From positions 1 to 34,197 of the forward strand of contig QKHZ01000259.1 of assembly GCA_003249795.1 (NCBI GenBank): a stretch of 34,197 nt of DNA, given 5' to 3'. Positions 1 through 9,001 of the stretch are shown in pieces. Under the pieces are notes generated by a model. The model ran no database searches. It worked only from the letters and a program-made list of their open reading frames with translations, and had not been told where the DNA came from. Position numbers and translations under genes: made by a program. Positions within the stretch are counted from its first letter, which is position 1, and each line of letters begins with the position of its first letter. The stretch comes from a bacterium. Lineage in GTDB: Bacteria > Planctomycetota > SZUA-567.

Positions 1-333
1 GATATTGTTGTTGTTGCGCCTGAATTAGCCATCTACGATAGCCGCTATACGCATTTCATTTCAGCATTAATTGAAAGGCCCGCGTATGTGGAGGGAACCT
101 ACAAAGATGTCATCAACGCGACTCCAGAAATATACGAAGAGGTAAAACGGCGGCGAAAAGTACTCAGCAATATTAACGAAACGGGTTTCATTGATGAAGA
201 ATTGGTTACTCCGAAAAATATCTTTCTGGTTACGAAAAAAACTGCCGAAAAAATTACTGGAAGTCATGAGATTGAAGAATTAATGAATAATGAACAGTGG
301 TGCGTTTTGCGAGTCAAAAAAGGCTTACAATAG
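1..333 (+). CDS. C-terminal fragment of an unidentified protein, possibly the soluble tail of a membrane glycosyltransferase
   Basis: The reading frame is open from the first base of the window and stops at TAG 331-333, so only about 110 C-terminal residues are visible. They begin DIVVVAPELAIYDSRYTHF and end in a basic segment (VLRVKKGLQ). The stretch has no membrane segment and alternates strand-like and helix-like sequence. It resembles in style the short extracytoplasmic C-terminal domains that follow the membrane part of GT-C glycosyltransferases, and the neighbours (radical SAM, GT2, AsnB) fit a surface-glycan locus. That identification is an inference; no diagnostic motif is visible. 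The gene is on the same strand as the next three genes, separated from them by about 120 bases with no obvious terminator. Confidence 0.6.
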   Translation, partial: DIVVVAPELAIYDSRYTHFISALIERPAYVEGTYKDVINATPEIYEEVKRRRKVLSNINETGFIDEELVTPKNIFLVTKKTAEKITGSHEIEELMNNEQWCVLRVKKGLQ

Positions 334-453
334 TCTTGCATATCCCTTAATAATAAATTGCGGATATTGTTTGCGTGCGGCATGAATTTCAGTAGAATTT
401 GAATTTTATTTGTGGGCCGATTCGTCTGCCGTATAAAGGCTTCGTGATCAACA

Positions 454-1911
454 ATGAACGTATTATTGATAAATCCTCCAGATGACCTTAAATCACTTTT
501 AGGTGAAGGAGTTAACCTAATTCCGCCTTTCGAGCCGATGGGTTTGTTATATATTGCCGCCGCATTACGACAGGCTGGCATCAAGGTCTCTGTGATTGAT
601 GCTTCGGTTGAAAAGCTGGATGCTGCTGCTCTTCAGCAACGGTTGCTTGAGTTGAAACCGGATGTGATTGGAATGACAGTATTCACATCAAATGGCGGCA
701 TTGTCTATGAATTAGGAAAATGGATAAAAGATCATTTACCTGCCTGTTTTCTCGTTTTAGGGAATGTGCATGCCGCAGTCTATTCCGAACAGTATCTGCG
801 CAATGGCTGTTGCGATGCGGTGATTCATGGCGAGGGAGAAGAGGTATTTGTCAAGCTTGTCCGCGAATTGGAAACACAGAATCCTGATCTTCGAAAATTC
901 TCCAGTATATCAGCCATGATTGATGGCGAATATGTGCCGAATACAGAAATGGCCGTCATTGAGGATTTATCCACACTTCCCCTTCCTGCACGAGATCTTG
1001 TTAATCAGGAATTTTATAACATTCCGTCAATCAGTAACCTCCCGTATAGCGGGAAAGAAAAAACGGTTGGCAAGCATATGTTTACCTCACGAGGATGCCC
1101 AAACCGCTGCACGTTTTGTACAGTTCATCATAGTCGAAAACAGCGTTTCAATTCCGTAGAGAATGTACTCGACGAAATGGAAATATTGCAAAATGAGTAC
1201 AAAACAGATTATTTGTTTATCATGGACTCGCTGTTTATTGGCAAACGCAGCCGGGTTATTGATATTTGTAACGGAATCATCAAACGGGGATTATCTCTTA
1301 AATGGGGATGCGAAGCTCACGTGAGGTTTGTTGATACGGAATTGGTTAAAATCATGGAGTCCGCTGGCTGTTATGACATGGCCTTTGGGATTGAGAGTGG
1401 AGTTCAGCGCCTGCTTGATGCTGTAAACAAGAAAACTACGCTGGACCAAATCCGCAATGCAGTCCATCTTGTGAAGAATAATACAAAGATCAAAGTTTCC
1501 GGCCTTTTCATTCTTGGACTTCCTGGCGAAACAAAGGCAGATACATTACAGACAATCCGGTTTGCCAAGTCGCTGCCTTTGGATATTGCCCAGTTCAGCA
1601 TACTGACGCCCTATCCGGGGTCTGAGATATTTGATAATTTACGGGCTAAGGGTGAATTGGATGATGGACTTCGTCCTGGCGGAACTCTCGACACCTCGGT
1701 TTGGTTGCGGTATTCTTCCTATATAAGCTATACGGATAAAAACCCGATATGGGTAACTCCCGAACAGACGCCTGAACAACTGAAAACACTGCAAAAGCGG
1801 GCACTTCGAGAATTCTATTTCAGGCCAAAACATTTTTGGGAACAAATCAAACGACTACGAATCCGTGAGATTCCAAAAATTGCCAAAACAGCAATTGATA
1901 CTTTTTTCTAA
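454..1911 (+). CDS. B12-binding domain radical SAM protein
   Basis: This 485-residue protein has the classic two-part layout of cobalamin-dependent radical SAM enzymes. An N-terminal Rossmann-like cobalamin-binding domain occupies about residues 1-150 (starting MNVLLINPP, with the PPFEPMGLLYIAAAL helix and the HGEGEE element near its end). A radical SAM barrel follows, with the CxxxCxxC iron-sulfur motif at Cys215, Cys219 and Cys222 (SRGCPNRCTFC) and a GIESG strand typical of the family. Members methylate or rearrange unreactive carbons, or act in lipid, hopanoid and glycan modification; the substrate cannot be read from sequence. It precedes a GT2 transferase and an AsnB-type amidotransferase, so modification of a surface glycan or lipid carrier is plausible. 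The Shine-Dalgarno is weak (AAAGG about 14 bases upstream). Confidence 0.9.
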   Translation: MNVLLINPPDDLKSLLGEGVNLIPPFEPMGLLYIAAALRQAGIKVSVIDASVEKLDAAALQQRLLELKPDVIGMTVFTSNGGIVYELGKWIKDHLPACFLVLGNVHAAVYSEQYLRNGCCDAVIHGEGEEVFVKLVRELETQNPDLRKFSSISAMIDGEYVPNTEMAVIEDLSTLPLPARDLVNQEFYNIPSISNLPYSGKEKTVGKHMFTSRGCPNRCTFCTVHHSRKQRFNSVENVLDEMEILQNEYKTDYLFIMDSLFIGKRSRVIDICNGIIKRGLSLKWGCEAHVRFVDTELVKIMESAGCYDMAFGIESGVQRLLDAVNKKTTLDQIRNAVHLVKNNTKIKVSGLFILGLPGETKADTLQTIRFAKSLPLDIAQFSILTPYPGSEIFDNLRAKGELDDGLRPGGTLDTSVWLRYSSYISYTDKNPIWVTPEQTPEQLKTLQKRALREFYFRPKHFWEQIKRLRIREIPKIAKTAIDTFF

Positions 1912-1960
1912 TGCCAACTGCAATCGCAAACGATACTCTCAGAGCTCGTAAGGTTTGATT

Positions 1961-2926
1961 ATGCTGCATGATAACAAAGTCGCTCTTTCTCTGGTAGCAC
2001 CGCTATATCAGGAAGAATTGTGCCTCCCCGAATTGATCAGCCGGCTGACGGCGGTTTTTGAAGGAATGGGGGAGTCCTATGAATTGGTTTTCGTTGATGA
2101 TGGCAGCCGGGATAATTCATTCGAAATCCTGCGGAAAGCTGCTGCAGGCAACCCCAATATCAAGGCGCTTCGTTTTACCCGAAATTTCGGACAGACACCA
2201 GCCATGGCTGCAGGGATTGATGTGGCCGTTGGTGACGTGATTATCACAATTGACTCTGATCTGCAAAATTCTCCTGAAGATATTCCTATGCTGGTTCAGG
2301 CATTGCGCGACAACCATGTGGATGTGGTTTCGGGGTGGCGCAAGGATCGTCAAGACCGCGTTTTTACACGTAAAATCCCGTCTTGGTGTGCCAATCGAAT
2401 GGTTTCATTGTTCAGCGGATTAAGTCTCCACGATTATGGATGCTCATTGAAGGCATATCGTGCCAGTTTTCTGAAAAGAATTTCATTATATGGTGAAATG
2501 CACCGGTTTATTCCCGCCCTTATCGCACGCGAAGGCGGTAAGGTTATCGAGGTGCCTGTTAATCATCACGCCCGGACGCGCGGAGTCTCAAAGTACGGTC
2601 TTGAGCGGGTTGAAAAGGTCTTTCTCGATCTATTTTTGCTGAAATTCATGTCGGGTTTTTCAACGCGGCCAATTCATTTTTTCGGACGTTTTGGGTTACG
2701 CATGATCGCAGCTGGATTTTTAGTCGGTGGTTACACATTATATATGCGTTTTATCCAGGAAATTCAGGGACTGTTATTATTGCCTCTGGTAATGCTGACC
2801 ATGCTCTTTTTGATTCTCGGGTTACAGACCATTCTGATGGGGCTGCTGGCCGAGATTGGTATCCGCACATATCACGAATGCCAACATGAAAAGTTGATTT
2901 ATGTTATTGCAGAAAAATTAAACTGA
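1961..2926 (+). CDS. GT2 family glycosyltransferase, DPM1/ArnC/GtrB-like, membrane-anchored
   Basis: The protein is about 321 residues. The N-terminal GT-A fold runs over residues 8-230 with the family motifs VAPLYQEE, FVDDGSRDNS and TIDSDLQNSPEDIP (the DxD-like metal/nucleotide site). Two hydrophobic helices follow near residues 245-310, the arrangement of dolichyl/undecaprenyl-phosphate sugar transferases such as ArnC and GtrB, which transfer a sugar from an activated nucleotide to polyprenyl phosphate at the inner leaflet. ATG 1961 is chosen because AAGG at 1950-1953 sits 7 bases upstream; a TTG two codons earlier would have no room for the ribosome site. The stop codon shares one base with the ATG of the next gene, so the two are probably translationally coupled. 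The sugar is unknown. Confidence 0.9.
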   Translation: MLHDNKVALSLVAPLYQEELCLPELISRLTAVFEGMGESYELVFVDDGSRDNSFEILRKAAAGNPNIKALRFTRNFGQTPAMAAGIDVAVGDVIITIDSDLQNSPEDIPMLVQALRDNHVDVVSGWRKDRQDRVFTRKIPSWCANRMVSLFSGLSLHDYGCSLKAYRASFLKRISLYGEMHRFIPALIAREGGKVIEVPVNHHARTRGVSKYGLERVEKVFLDLFLLKFMSGFSTRPIHFFGRFGLRMIAAGFLVGGYTLYMRFIQEIQGLLLLPLVMLTMLFLILGLQTILMGLLAEIGIRTYHECQHEKLIYVIAEKLN

Positions 2927-4833
2927 TGTGCGGATTCGTCGGTATAGTTCGATGCGATCCTAAACAAACGGTCGATACCGGTATACTTACACGGATGAAT
3001 GACTGTTTGAAACATCGGGGGCCAGATGATGCCGGTTTTGCGATTTTTGCGAATGTCGGTATTGCCCATCGGCGGTTAAGTATCATCGACCTTTCAATCG
3101 GGGCATCCCAGCCACTATACAATGAAGACAAATCCGTAGTTGTTGTATTTAATGGCGAAATCTATAACTACATTGACTTACGCAACAACTTACAACAGTG
3201 CGGTCACATCTTCCACACGAAATCAGATACGGAAGTCCTTGTGCATGGATGGGAAGAATGGGGGACCGATCTTCCACAGCACCTGGATGGAATGTTTGCA
3301 TTTGCCCTCTTCGATCACAGCAAATCAACGCTTTTTTTGGCGCGGGATCGTTTCGGGAAAAAACCTTTATATTATTCCTTACAGAACGGCACATTCCTAT
3401 TCGGAAGCGAATTAAAAGCGTTTCGGGAATATCCTGGATTCAACAGGGAGTTGGATCCAGTCGCTATCCGACAATATTTTGCGCATGATTATGTGCCGAC
3501 CCCGAGAACCATTTTCCGCGATTGTTATAAAATGCCAGCTGCATCTTCCATGCTTCTATCGACCAATAGTCTTCATCAATTGCCGTCTCCATGCTCATAC
3601 TGGAGCCTATCGTACAGCCCAAAACTGAAACTATCTTTTTCAGAAGCCTTAGAGGAAGGCAAACGACTTTTGGGGAATGCGGTAAAAAAACGATTGATGA
3701 GTGATGTGCCACTTGGAGTACTTCTTAGTGGTGGCCTTGATAGCAGCTCGGTTGTTTCAATGCTGCGCGAGTATCTCCCGGAAGGCGACATTCAGACATT
3801 TTCAATTGGCTTTGACCAAGATTCATATGATGAGTCTCCTTACGCACAGCGGATATCGGATCATTTTCGCACAAGACATCATGTCAAGCGGATTACAGGC
3901 GAAGATGTAGTCTGCCAACTTGAACCTGTGCTGGCACAAATTGATGAGCCCTTTTCTGATACGTCTCTCTTACCAACAACCGTTTTGTGCAAATTTGCCC
4001 GTGAGAATGTAACTGTCGCGCTCAGCGGTGATGGCGGTGATGAACTTCTGGCAGGATACGATCCGTTTCTTATGTGGCGTTTCCTTGGGTTTCCAGGGCG
4101 AATCATTGGCATGACGCGTTTTTTCTGGCGCTGGATCGAGAGGTCTCTTCCTGCTTCTGATCGAAACATGAGCCTGCGTTTCCGGTTGCACCACTTCCTT
4201 CAAGGTTTTCCGCAAGGCATAAGAAATGACAATGCATTGCGATGTGCATTATGGATGTCCTCGTTCCCACCTGAAGAACACGCGAATTTATTTATCAACA
4301 ATGCAATTGACCACCAAGACATCATACATGCACCAGTTCCGCCGACATTGAATATTTCGAAGGAACATTCAATCGATCAGATGGGTGATTGGTTTTCACG
4401 TTTTTATTTGCATGACGATATTCTAGTTAAGGCTGACAGGGCAAGTATGATTCATTCACTTGAACTCAGGTCGCCATTTTTGGACACAGAGCTGACTGAG
4501 TTTATATGCCATCTTCCTGTAGAAATGAAAATAAAACATTCTGAGCGGAAGGTTATTTTGAAGAAGATGATGTCGGATCGTTTACCATCCGATATTCTAC
4601 GGCGGAAGAAAAAAGGATTTGGGATGCCAACGGCAAACTGGCTCCGTGGGCATTTATCAGAGCCACTTCAAGAACTAAGCTCTCCAGATCTTCTGCATAA
4701 ACAGGGACTGTTCAACCCAGGTTACATCGGGCGCCTTGTTCATGAGCATATTTGCAGAAAAGCTGATCATCGGAAGCAATTATGGACATTTTTAGTCTAT
4801 CAGCTATGGTCTCAACAGCACCACTTGATATAA
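2926..4833 (+). CDS. asnB: Asparagine synthase (glutamine-hydrolysing), AsnB family
   Basis: This 635-residue protein starts MCGFVG, giving the N-terminal nucleophile Cys2 of class II glutamine amidotransferases. The glutaminase domain (about 1-210, with HRGPDDAG, HRRLSIID and FNGEIYNY) is followed by the ATP-pyrophosphatase domain with the PP-loop SGGLDSS at residues 268-274 and the ALSGDGGDELLAGY element. Family activity is ATP-dependent transfer of glutamine nitrogen to a carboxylate, usually aspartate. Copies embedded in polysaccharide loci often amidate sugars or other acidic groups instead. The gene starts on the last base of the GT2 stop codon (TGATG), and it lies in a glycan-type block, so an amidation role in a surface polymer is as likely as free asparagine synthesis. 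The start is fixed by the catalytic Cys2. Confidence 0.92.
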   Translation: MCGFVGIVRCDPKQTVDTGILTRMNDCLKHRGPDDAGFAIFANVGIAHRRLSIIDLSIGASQPLYNEDKSVVVVFNGEIYNYIDLRNNLQQCGHIFHTKSDTEVLVHGWEEWGTDLPQHLDGMFAFALFDHSKSTLFLARDRFGKKPLYYSLQNGTFLFGSELKAFREYPGFNRELDPVAIRQYFAHDYVPTPRTIFRDCYKMPAASSMLLSTNSLHQLPSPCSYWSLSYSPKLKLSFSEALEEGKRLLGNAVKKRLMSDVPLGVLLSGGLDSSSVVSMLREYLPEGDIQTFSIGFDQDSYDESPYAQRISDHFRTRHHVKRITGEDVVCQLEPVLAQIDEPFSDTSLLPTTVLCKFARENVTVALSGDGGDELLAGYDPFLMWRFLGFPGRIIGMTRFFWRWIERSLPASDRNMSLRFRLHHFLQGFPQGIRNDNALRCALWMSSFPPEEHANLFINNAIDHQDIIHAPVPPTLNISKEHSIDQMGDWFSRFYLHDDILVKADRASMIHSLELRSPFLDTELTEFICHLPVEMKIKHSERKVILKKMMSDRLPSDILRRKKKGFGMPTANWLRGHLSEPLQELSSPDLLHKQGLFNPGYIGRLVHEHICRKADHRKQLWTFLVYQLWSQQHHLI

Positions 4834-5155
4834 ATCGTTGCTACAAAAGAAGGTACAAACAAAGACGATCAACGGTATCCTGACACACAAAATCAAAACC
4901 ATGGGATGCGACATTCAAAAACAATACGCGGTAAGCGAATTTTTTTTGTTTACGAATTGAGCCTGCCACGGGCAAAACACTTACGCCTTATCACAGAACA
5001 GCATATCAGACTTTACGCACTTAGTTTGTTCACGACCCTACGGACCGACCACCAAGCCGCGGCGGACTAAAAACGTCATGACATGAACAGAGAGATGAAT
5101 CCTTGACGGATTTGTGATCTTGCGGTATTTTTGGGCTGGGCAGAAAGGAGAATTC
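4834..5155. other. Intergenic region, about 320 bases, no gene seen
   Basis: No credible coding frame is visible on either strand. The first half is AT-rich with a T8 run near 4940 but without a clear stem in front of it, so I do not call a terminator. The last 55 bases hold the promoter and ribosome site of the downstream SH3/M48/cyclase operon. Confidence 0.6.
5103..5131 (+). promoter_or_regulatory. Sigma70-type promoter of the SH3-M48-CHASE2 operon
   Basis: TTGACG at 5103-5108 and TATTTT at 5126-5131 are separated by exactly 17 bases. The expected transcription start near 5138 would leave a leader of about 18 bases carrying AAAGGAG (5144-5150) before ATG 5156. Prediction by eye from the consensus only. 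Confidence 0.55.
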
Positions 5156-5665
5156 ATGGAAACAATCCAACGATTGTGCCGTGTGGTATTGGTTGCGATA
5201 CTCGCGGTACTCGTAATTGCCTGGGTAGCTGGACAAACGGCACGGGTTCAGGTACGACAGGCCTCGGTTCGTAGCCAACCGGATTATTTTATGGGACATG
5301 TTCTAGACGTGATTCCGTATGATACGCCAACGAAGATTGCGGAAGTCCGCGGGACATGGCTCAAGGTCGATACTGAAGGAAAACCGCAGGGCTGGGTCAA
5401 TGAATCCGCTTTATTTTTGCGAGGAGTGTCAGCACAATCAGATTCGGCTTCTGTTCAGGAAAGCGCCGCTCAGGAAGAGTTGAGTCTGGCCGGACGCGGT
5501 TTTACCCAACAGATGGAAGACGAGTATCGTCTTGAGGCCGGGAGCGACGCCTATCAGTATGTCGACAGGATCGAAAACGATGCACTTTACCAGATAGAGG
5601 AAAACAGCCTTGGCGCATTTCTGCAGGAAGGCGGGCTCATGCTCAGAACAGGAGGTGCACAATGA
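5156..5665 (+). CDS. Exported bacterial SH3 domain protein
   Basis: This 169-residue protein has an N-terminal signal or anchor segment (residues about 8-26, VVLVAILAVLVIAWVAG). A bacterial SH3 domain follows (about 28-82: VRQASVRSQPDYFMGHVLDV, then GTWLKVDTEGKPQGWVNESAL), and then a polar, acidic tail of about 85 residues without recognisable motifs. Such domains bind peptidoglycan or partner proteins in the periplasm. ATG 5156 is chosen because AAAGGAG ends 5 bases before it; a GTG at 5114 would add a non-signal-like extension. The gene overlaps the M48 protease start by four bases (ATGA), so the two are likely co-translated, and the SH3 protein may target or regulate the protease. Direct function is unknown. 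Confidence 0.85.
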   Translation: METIQRLCRVVLVAILAVLVIAWVAGQTARVQVRQASVRSQPDYFMGHVLDVIPYDTPTKIAEVRGTWLKVDTEGKPQGWVNESALFLRGVSAQSDSASVQESAAQEELSLAGRGFTQQMEDEYRLEAGSDAYQYVDRIENDALYQIEENSLGAFLQEGGLMLRTGGAQ

Positions 5666-6579
5666 AAAATAAAATCATCACAATTGCAACTGCCTGTGTC
5701 GCACTCGTATGCACGATCCTGATCGTCACTTCTCCTGACGCCCTGAGCTTTGGCCTCGGGAAAGGAATCGGATTCGGCGACATAAAAAAAGCTGTTGAGA
5801 TCGGTAAAAAAACGAAACACGCATTTGAGGCAACCGACATGACGGCAGAACAGGAATATTATCTCGGCCGCTCTGTATCCGCAAAAATACTTGGCACCTG
5901 CAAGCTATACGAAAAACCGGAAACAGTACAATATATCAACCGACTGGGCAATATGCTGGCCAAGGCGTCAGACCGCCCGGAATTATTCAACGGCTATCAC
6001 TTTGCGATTCTGGAGTCAGACGAGATCAACGGCTTATCTGCTCCGGGAGGATTTGTTTTTGTCACACGCGGTCTGCTGCGTTGTTGTGACTCGGAAGACG
6101 CGGTTGCTGCGGTCCTAGCCCACGAGATCAGCCATATCGTCTACAAGCACGGCCTGCGCTCGATCCGGACAAACCGCATGGCACCGGTGGCCGGAATCCT
6201 GATCGGTGAGGCAGCATCACGTGCCGGTGCCGGACAGGCGACGTCACTACTCAGCACATTTTCCGGCAGCATTGATGACATCAGCACGCAACTGATCAAC
6301 GGCAAATACAGCCGCGAAACAGAAGATAAAGCCGACGAGCATATGCTGCAGATCCTGCAGCGACTGGGATATGATCCTGCGGCGTTCATCTCTGTGCTTC
6401 AGGCTTTGGCGGAAAACGCAGTAGCAGGAAAAAGCAAAAGCGGTTTTTCCAAAAGCCACCCCGATCCTCAGTGGCGCACCAGCAGGATGCAAAACCGGCT
6501 GACAAAAAGTCCGGCTATCCCCGTAAAAACGACGCCTGAACGACAGCAACGATTTTTCACGGCAATGAGCGGAATCTGA
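5662..6579 (+). CDS. M48 family zinc metalloprotease, periplasmic BepA/LoiP-like
   Basis: This 305-residue protein has an N-terminal hydrophobic signal segment (residues 4-25). The peptidase M48 core carries the zinc motif HEISH (His154, Glu155, His158) and the third ligand Glu221 in the ETEDKADE helix, preceded by the substrate-edge element NGLSAPGGFVFVTRGLL and followed by the conserved SHPDPQWRTSRM. This is the layout of soluble or lipoprotein M48 proteases such as BepA and LoiP, which degrade misassembled envelope proteins, rather than the multi-membrane HtpX. It overlaps the SH3 gene by four bases and is followed closely by a CHASE2 cyclase, which suggests a shared role in envelope monitoring. 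All zinc-site residues are intact, so an active enzyme is expected. Confidence 0.9.
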   Translation: MKNKIITIATACVALVCTILIVTSPDALSFGLGKGIGFGDIKKAVEIGKKTKHAFEATDMTAEQEYYLGRSVSAKILGTCKLYEKPETVQYINRLGNMLAKASDRPELFNGYHFAILESDEINGLSAPGGFVFVTRGLLRCCDSEDAVAAVLAHEISHIVYKHGLRSIRTNRMAPVAGILIGEAASRAGAGQATSLLSTFSGSIDDISTQLINGKYSRETEDKADEHMLQILQRLGYDPAAFISVLQALAENAVAGKSKSGFSKSHPDPQWRTSRMQNRLTKSPAIPVKTTPERQQRFFTAMSGI

Positions 6580-6600
6580 GTATTGCATACAGAACAGACA

Positions 6601-8754
6601 ATGCCATACGAGGTGCATGATTCCAGCCGCTCAAAACGTTGGCTGGCTGGAATCGGCATCGGTATTCTCTGCGGCGTCCTTGCGCTTGTCCTGTTATATA
6701 CCACACCGGTACTGGACGGAATTGAAAATGTCAGTTGGTCGTGGCGGGCAAAGTGGATAGCGTCACCAACAGAAACAACCAAACAAATCAACATCATCGC
6801 CATCGACGATGCCAGCCTGAACTGGGTTGAAAACAAGGCTGGTGTCTCGTGGCCCTGGCCGCGTGAGATCTACGGCCATATTCTTTCCTATTTAAAACGT
6901 GCACCGATCCACTCACTCACCGCCGACCTCTTGTTTGAGCAAGAGCAAACAGTCGCATCGGATCAGGCTCTCGCCGAATCGATCCGACAAGGCCCGCCTG
7001 TTATTGCTGCATTTTCATTGTCAGACAGCACTGGCCCAGACGAGAAACTGCCGACCGAGATCTCCCGTTTTTTTACGGCACTGCCGCCGACTCAGAATCA
7101 GCAGTTACCCCAAAAGTTCATGACCACAATATCACGGCGATTTGCGCGATTTCCGATTCCTGAGCTGTGGCCGGTGATCAGTAGTCTCGGCAATGTCATT
7201 ACAGAACCAGACTCTGATGGTGTCATCCGTCGGGTTCCGCTTGTTCGCCTTTATCAAAACAAAATCGTCCCTTCACTCGCACTTGCGTCGGTTGCATTGG
7301 GGAAAAATTTAACACTGAATGAGATTTCCGATGCCCCCGCACTTGTGAGTCCTTCGGTTCCTCGCCGCGTCCTGCTTGGGCAGAACGCAGAAATCATCCT
7401 GCGCTACCGTGGCCCTGCCCAAACCTATCAGACCATCAGCGCTGCTGCGATCCTGCAGAGTGAATGGCAAATCCGTGAAGGTAAAACAGCGCAAATTGAT
7501 CCTATGACCTTCCGACAAAAACGCATTCTGCTGGGTATCACAGCAACCGGCGGCACCGGAGGATTCGATCTGAAAGCGACTCCAGTGTCCAAAACCATGT
7601 GCGGTGCGGAGATCAACGCGACAGCCATCGACAACCTGATCAGCGGTGACTGGATGACCCCTCCCTCCCGTCTGACTGTAATTTTTGCAGTGCTGCTATC
7701 AACTGTTCTCACCGGCCTGATCTGCCTTCGGTTTTCGAAATCATGGCAAAATCTGTTGCTGATTCCGTTGACACTTGCAACACTACTGGGAGCAAGTATT
7801 GTCCTGTACAAGGCCGGTTTCTGGTGGCCGGTCGCCGGACACGGAATCGCACTTCTAATAACCATCGTCCTGATGATCGCCTACCATTACGCAACAGAAG
7901 GCAGGCGCCGGCGATTTATCCAGAACGCGTTCATGCACTATCTTAGTCCGAAAGTCATCGCAGAATTGATTACACATCCAGATCAGCTGAGGTTGGGTGG
8001 ACACCGCCGCCCCCTAACCATTTTCTTCAGCGACCTGCAAGGATTCACTTCCATTTCAGAACGGCTGGAGCCTGAACATCTCACACAACTTTTAAACGAA
8101 TACCTCGGCGAAATGACCGAAATCATACTGGACTGCGGCGGAACGCTTGACAAGTACGAAGGCGATGCAATCATCGCATTCTGGAATGCTCCGGTTTCCC
8201 AAGCAGACCACGCGGAACGCGGAGTCCTCGCTGCCCTGCTCTGCCAGAAGAAGCTTGCACAGAGAAGACGGGAGTGGCAACAGCGGTATGGCGTAGCACT
8301 GCATATGCGCATCGGCATGCATACCGGTGACGCCATTGTCGGCAATATGGGGTCTGGACGGCGGTTTGACTACACGATGCTGGGGGATGCCCCGAATCTT
8401 GCATCCCGTCTTGAGGGCGTCAACAAAGTCTTTGGAACAACGATTCTTGTTTCAGGCAGTACTTGGTCTCTCACGAGCGACCGATTTCAGTTTGGCAGAA
8501 TCGGGCGCATCCTTGTCGTCGGGCGGCAGACACCAGTTGATGTCTACACGCCGTACGGTGACAGTGATCAGGAACGTGAACCAGCCTATGATGAAATTGC
8601 AGAAGCCGTCGAGTTGTGCCTGCAGCAAAAGTGGGAAGAGGCGTTGCCATTATTAAACAGGCATCTGGCATTCCCGGCCGCGCAGGCCTACCTCACAAAG
8701 CTGGAAGAGTGCCAGAATAAATGGGACGGCATCTGGCATCTGAATGAAAAATAG
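6601..8754 (+). CDS. CHASE2 domain class III adenylate/guanylate cyclase
   Basis: About 717 residues. A membrane segment lies near residues 13-32, then an extracytoplasmic CHASE2 sensor (about 45-345, with INIIAIDDASL and WPWPREIYGHIL), then three membrane helices (about 355-430), and a C-terminal class III cyclase domain. The two metal-binding aspartates are present (Asp478 in FFSDLQGFTS, Asp522 in YEGDAIIAFW), and so are the transition-state Asn599 and Arg603 (NLASRLEG), so the enzyme looks active and should make cAMP or cGMP. CHASE2 ligands are unknown. It follows the M48 gene by a few bases and ends the operon. The start is uncertain: ATG 6601 has no clear ribosome site, and a TTG at 6583 adds only six residues. 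Confidence 0.9.
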   Translation: MPYEVHDSSRSKRWLAGIGIGILCGVLALVLLYTTPVLDGIENVSWSWRAKWIASPTETTKQINIIAIDDASLNWVENKAGVSWPWPREIYGHILSYLKRAPIHSLTADLLFEQEQTVASDQALAESIRQGPPVIAAFSLSDSTGPDEKLPTEISRFFTALPPTQNQQLPQKFMTTISRRFARFPIPELWPVISSLGNVITEPDSDGVIRRVPLVRLYQNKIVPSLALASVALGKNLTLNEISDAPALVSPSVPRRVLLGQNAEIILRYRGPAQTYQTISAAAILQSEWQIREGKTAQIDPMTFRQKRILLGITATGGTGGFDLKATPVSKTMCGAEINATAIDNLISGDWMTPPSRLTVIFAVLLSTVLTGLICLRFSKSWQNLLLIPLTLATLLGASIVLYKAGFWWPVAGHGIALLITIVLMIAYHYATEGRRRRFIQNAFMHYLSPKVIAELITHPDQLRLGGHRRPLTIFFSDLQGFTSISERLEPEHLTQLLNEYLGEMTEIILDCGGTLDKYEGDAIIAFWNAPVSQADHAERGVLAALLCQKKLAQRRREWQQRYGVALHMRIGMHTGDAIVGNMGSGRRFDYTMLGDAPNLASRLEGVNKVFGTTILVSGSTWSLTSDRFQFGRIGRILVVGRQTPVDVYTPYGDSDQEREPAYDEIAEAVELCLQQKWEEALPLLNRHLAFPAAQAYLTKLEECQNKWDGIWHLNEK

Positions 8755-8911
8755 GCATACGTTTTATTTTTCTTTAACATAAGCAACCGCACGAACAACA
8801 TTCATATGCAAAAACAGTAACGCACACATTGCCGTTTTCTATCGTAATCTTTTATTCAAAACCAGAGTGCCCATTTCGATCAACATGAATTCGGCCGTTG
8901 GTACGAAATTT

Positions 8912-8950
8912 AAAAAAAAAGAAACCTGAACAATCCGTCAGGCTTCTTTC
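8912..8950 (-). terminator. Rho-independent terminator of the sugar kinase gene
   Basis: Read on the minus strand, an AAGCCTGA/TCAGGTTT stem with an 8-base loop is followed directly by a run of nine T. It lies about 50 bases past the stop codon of the kinase at 9002. Confidence 0.8.
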
Positions 8951-9001
8951 TCATTCTGTTCAAACTTTTCAAAAGCTCACGCTACAGCGGTTGTCCGAGC
9001 C

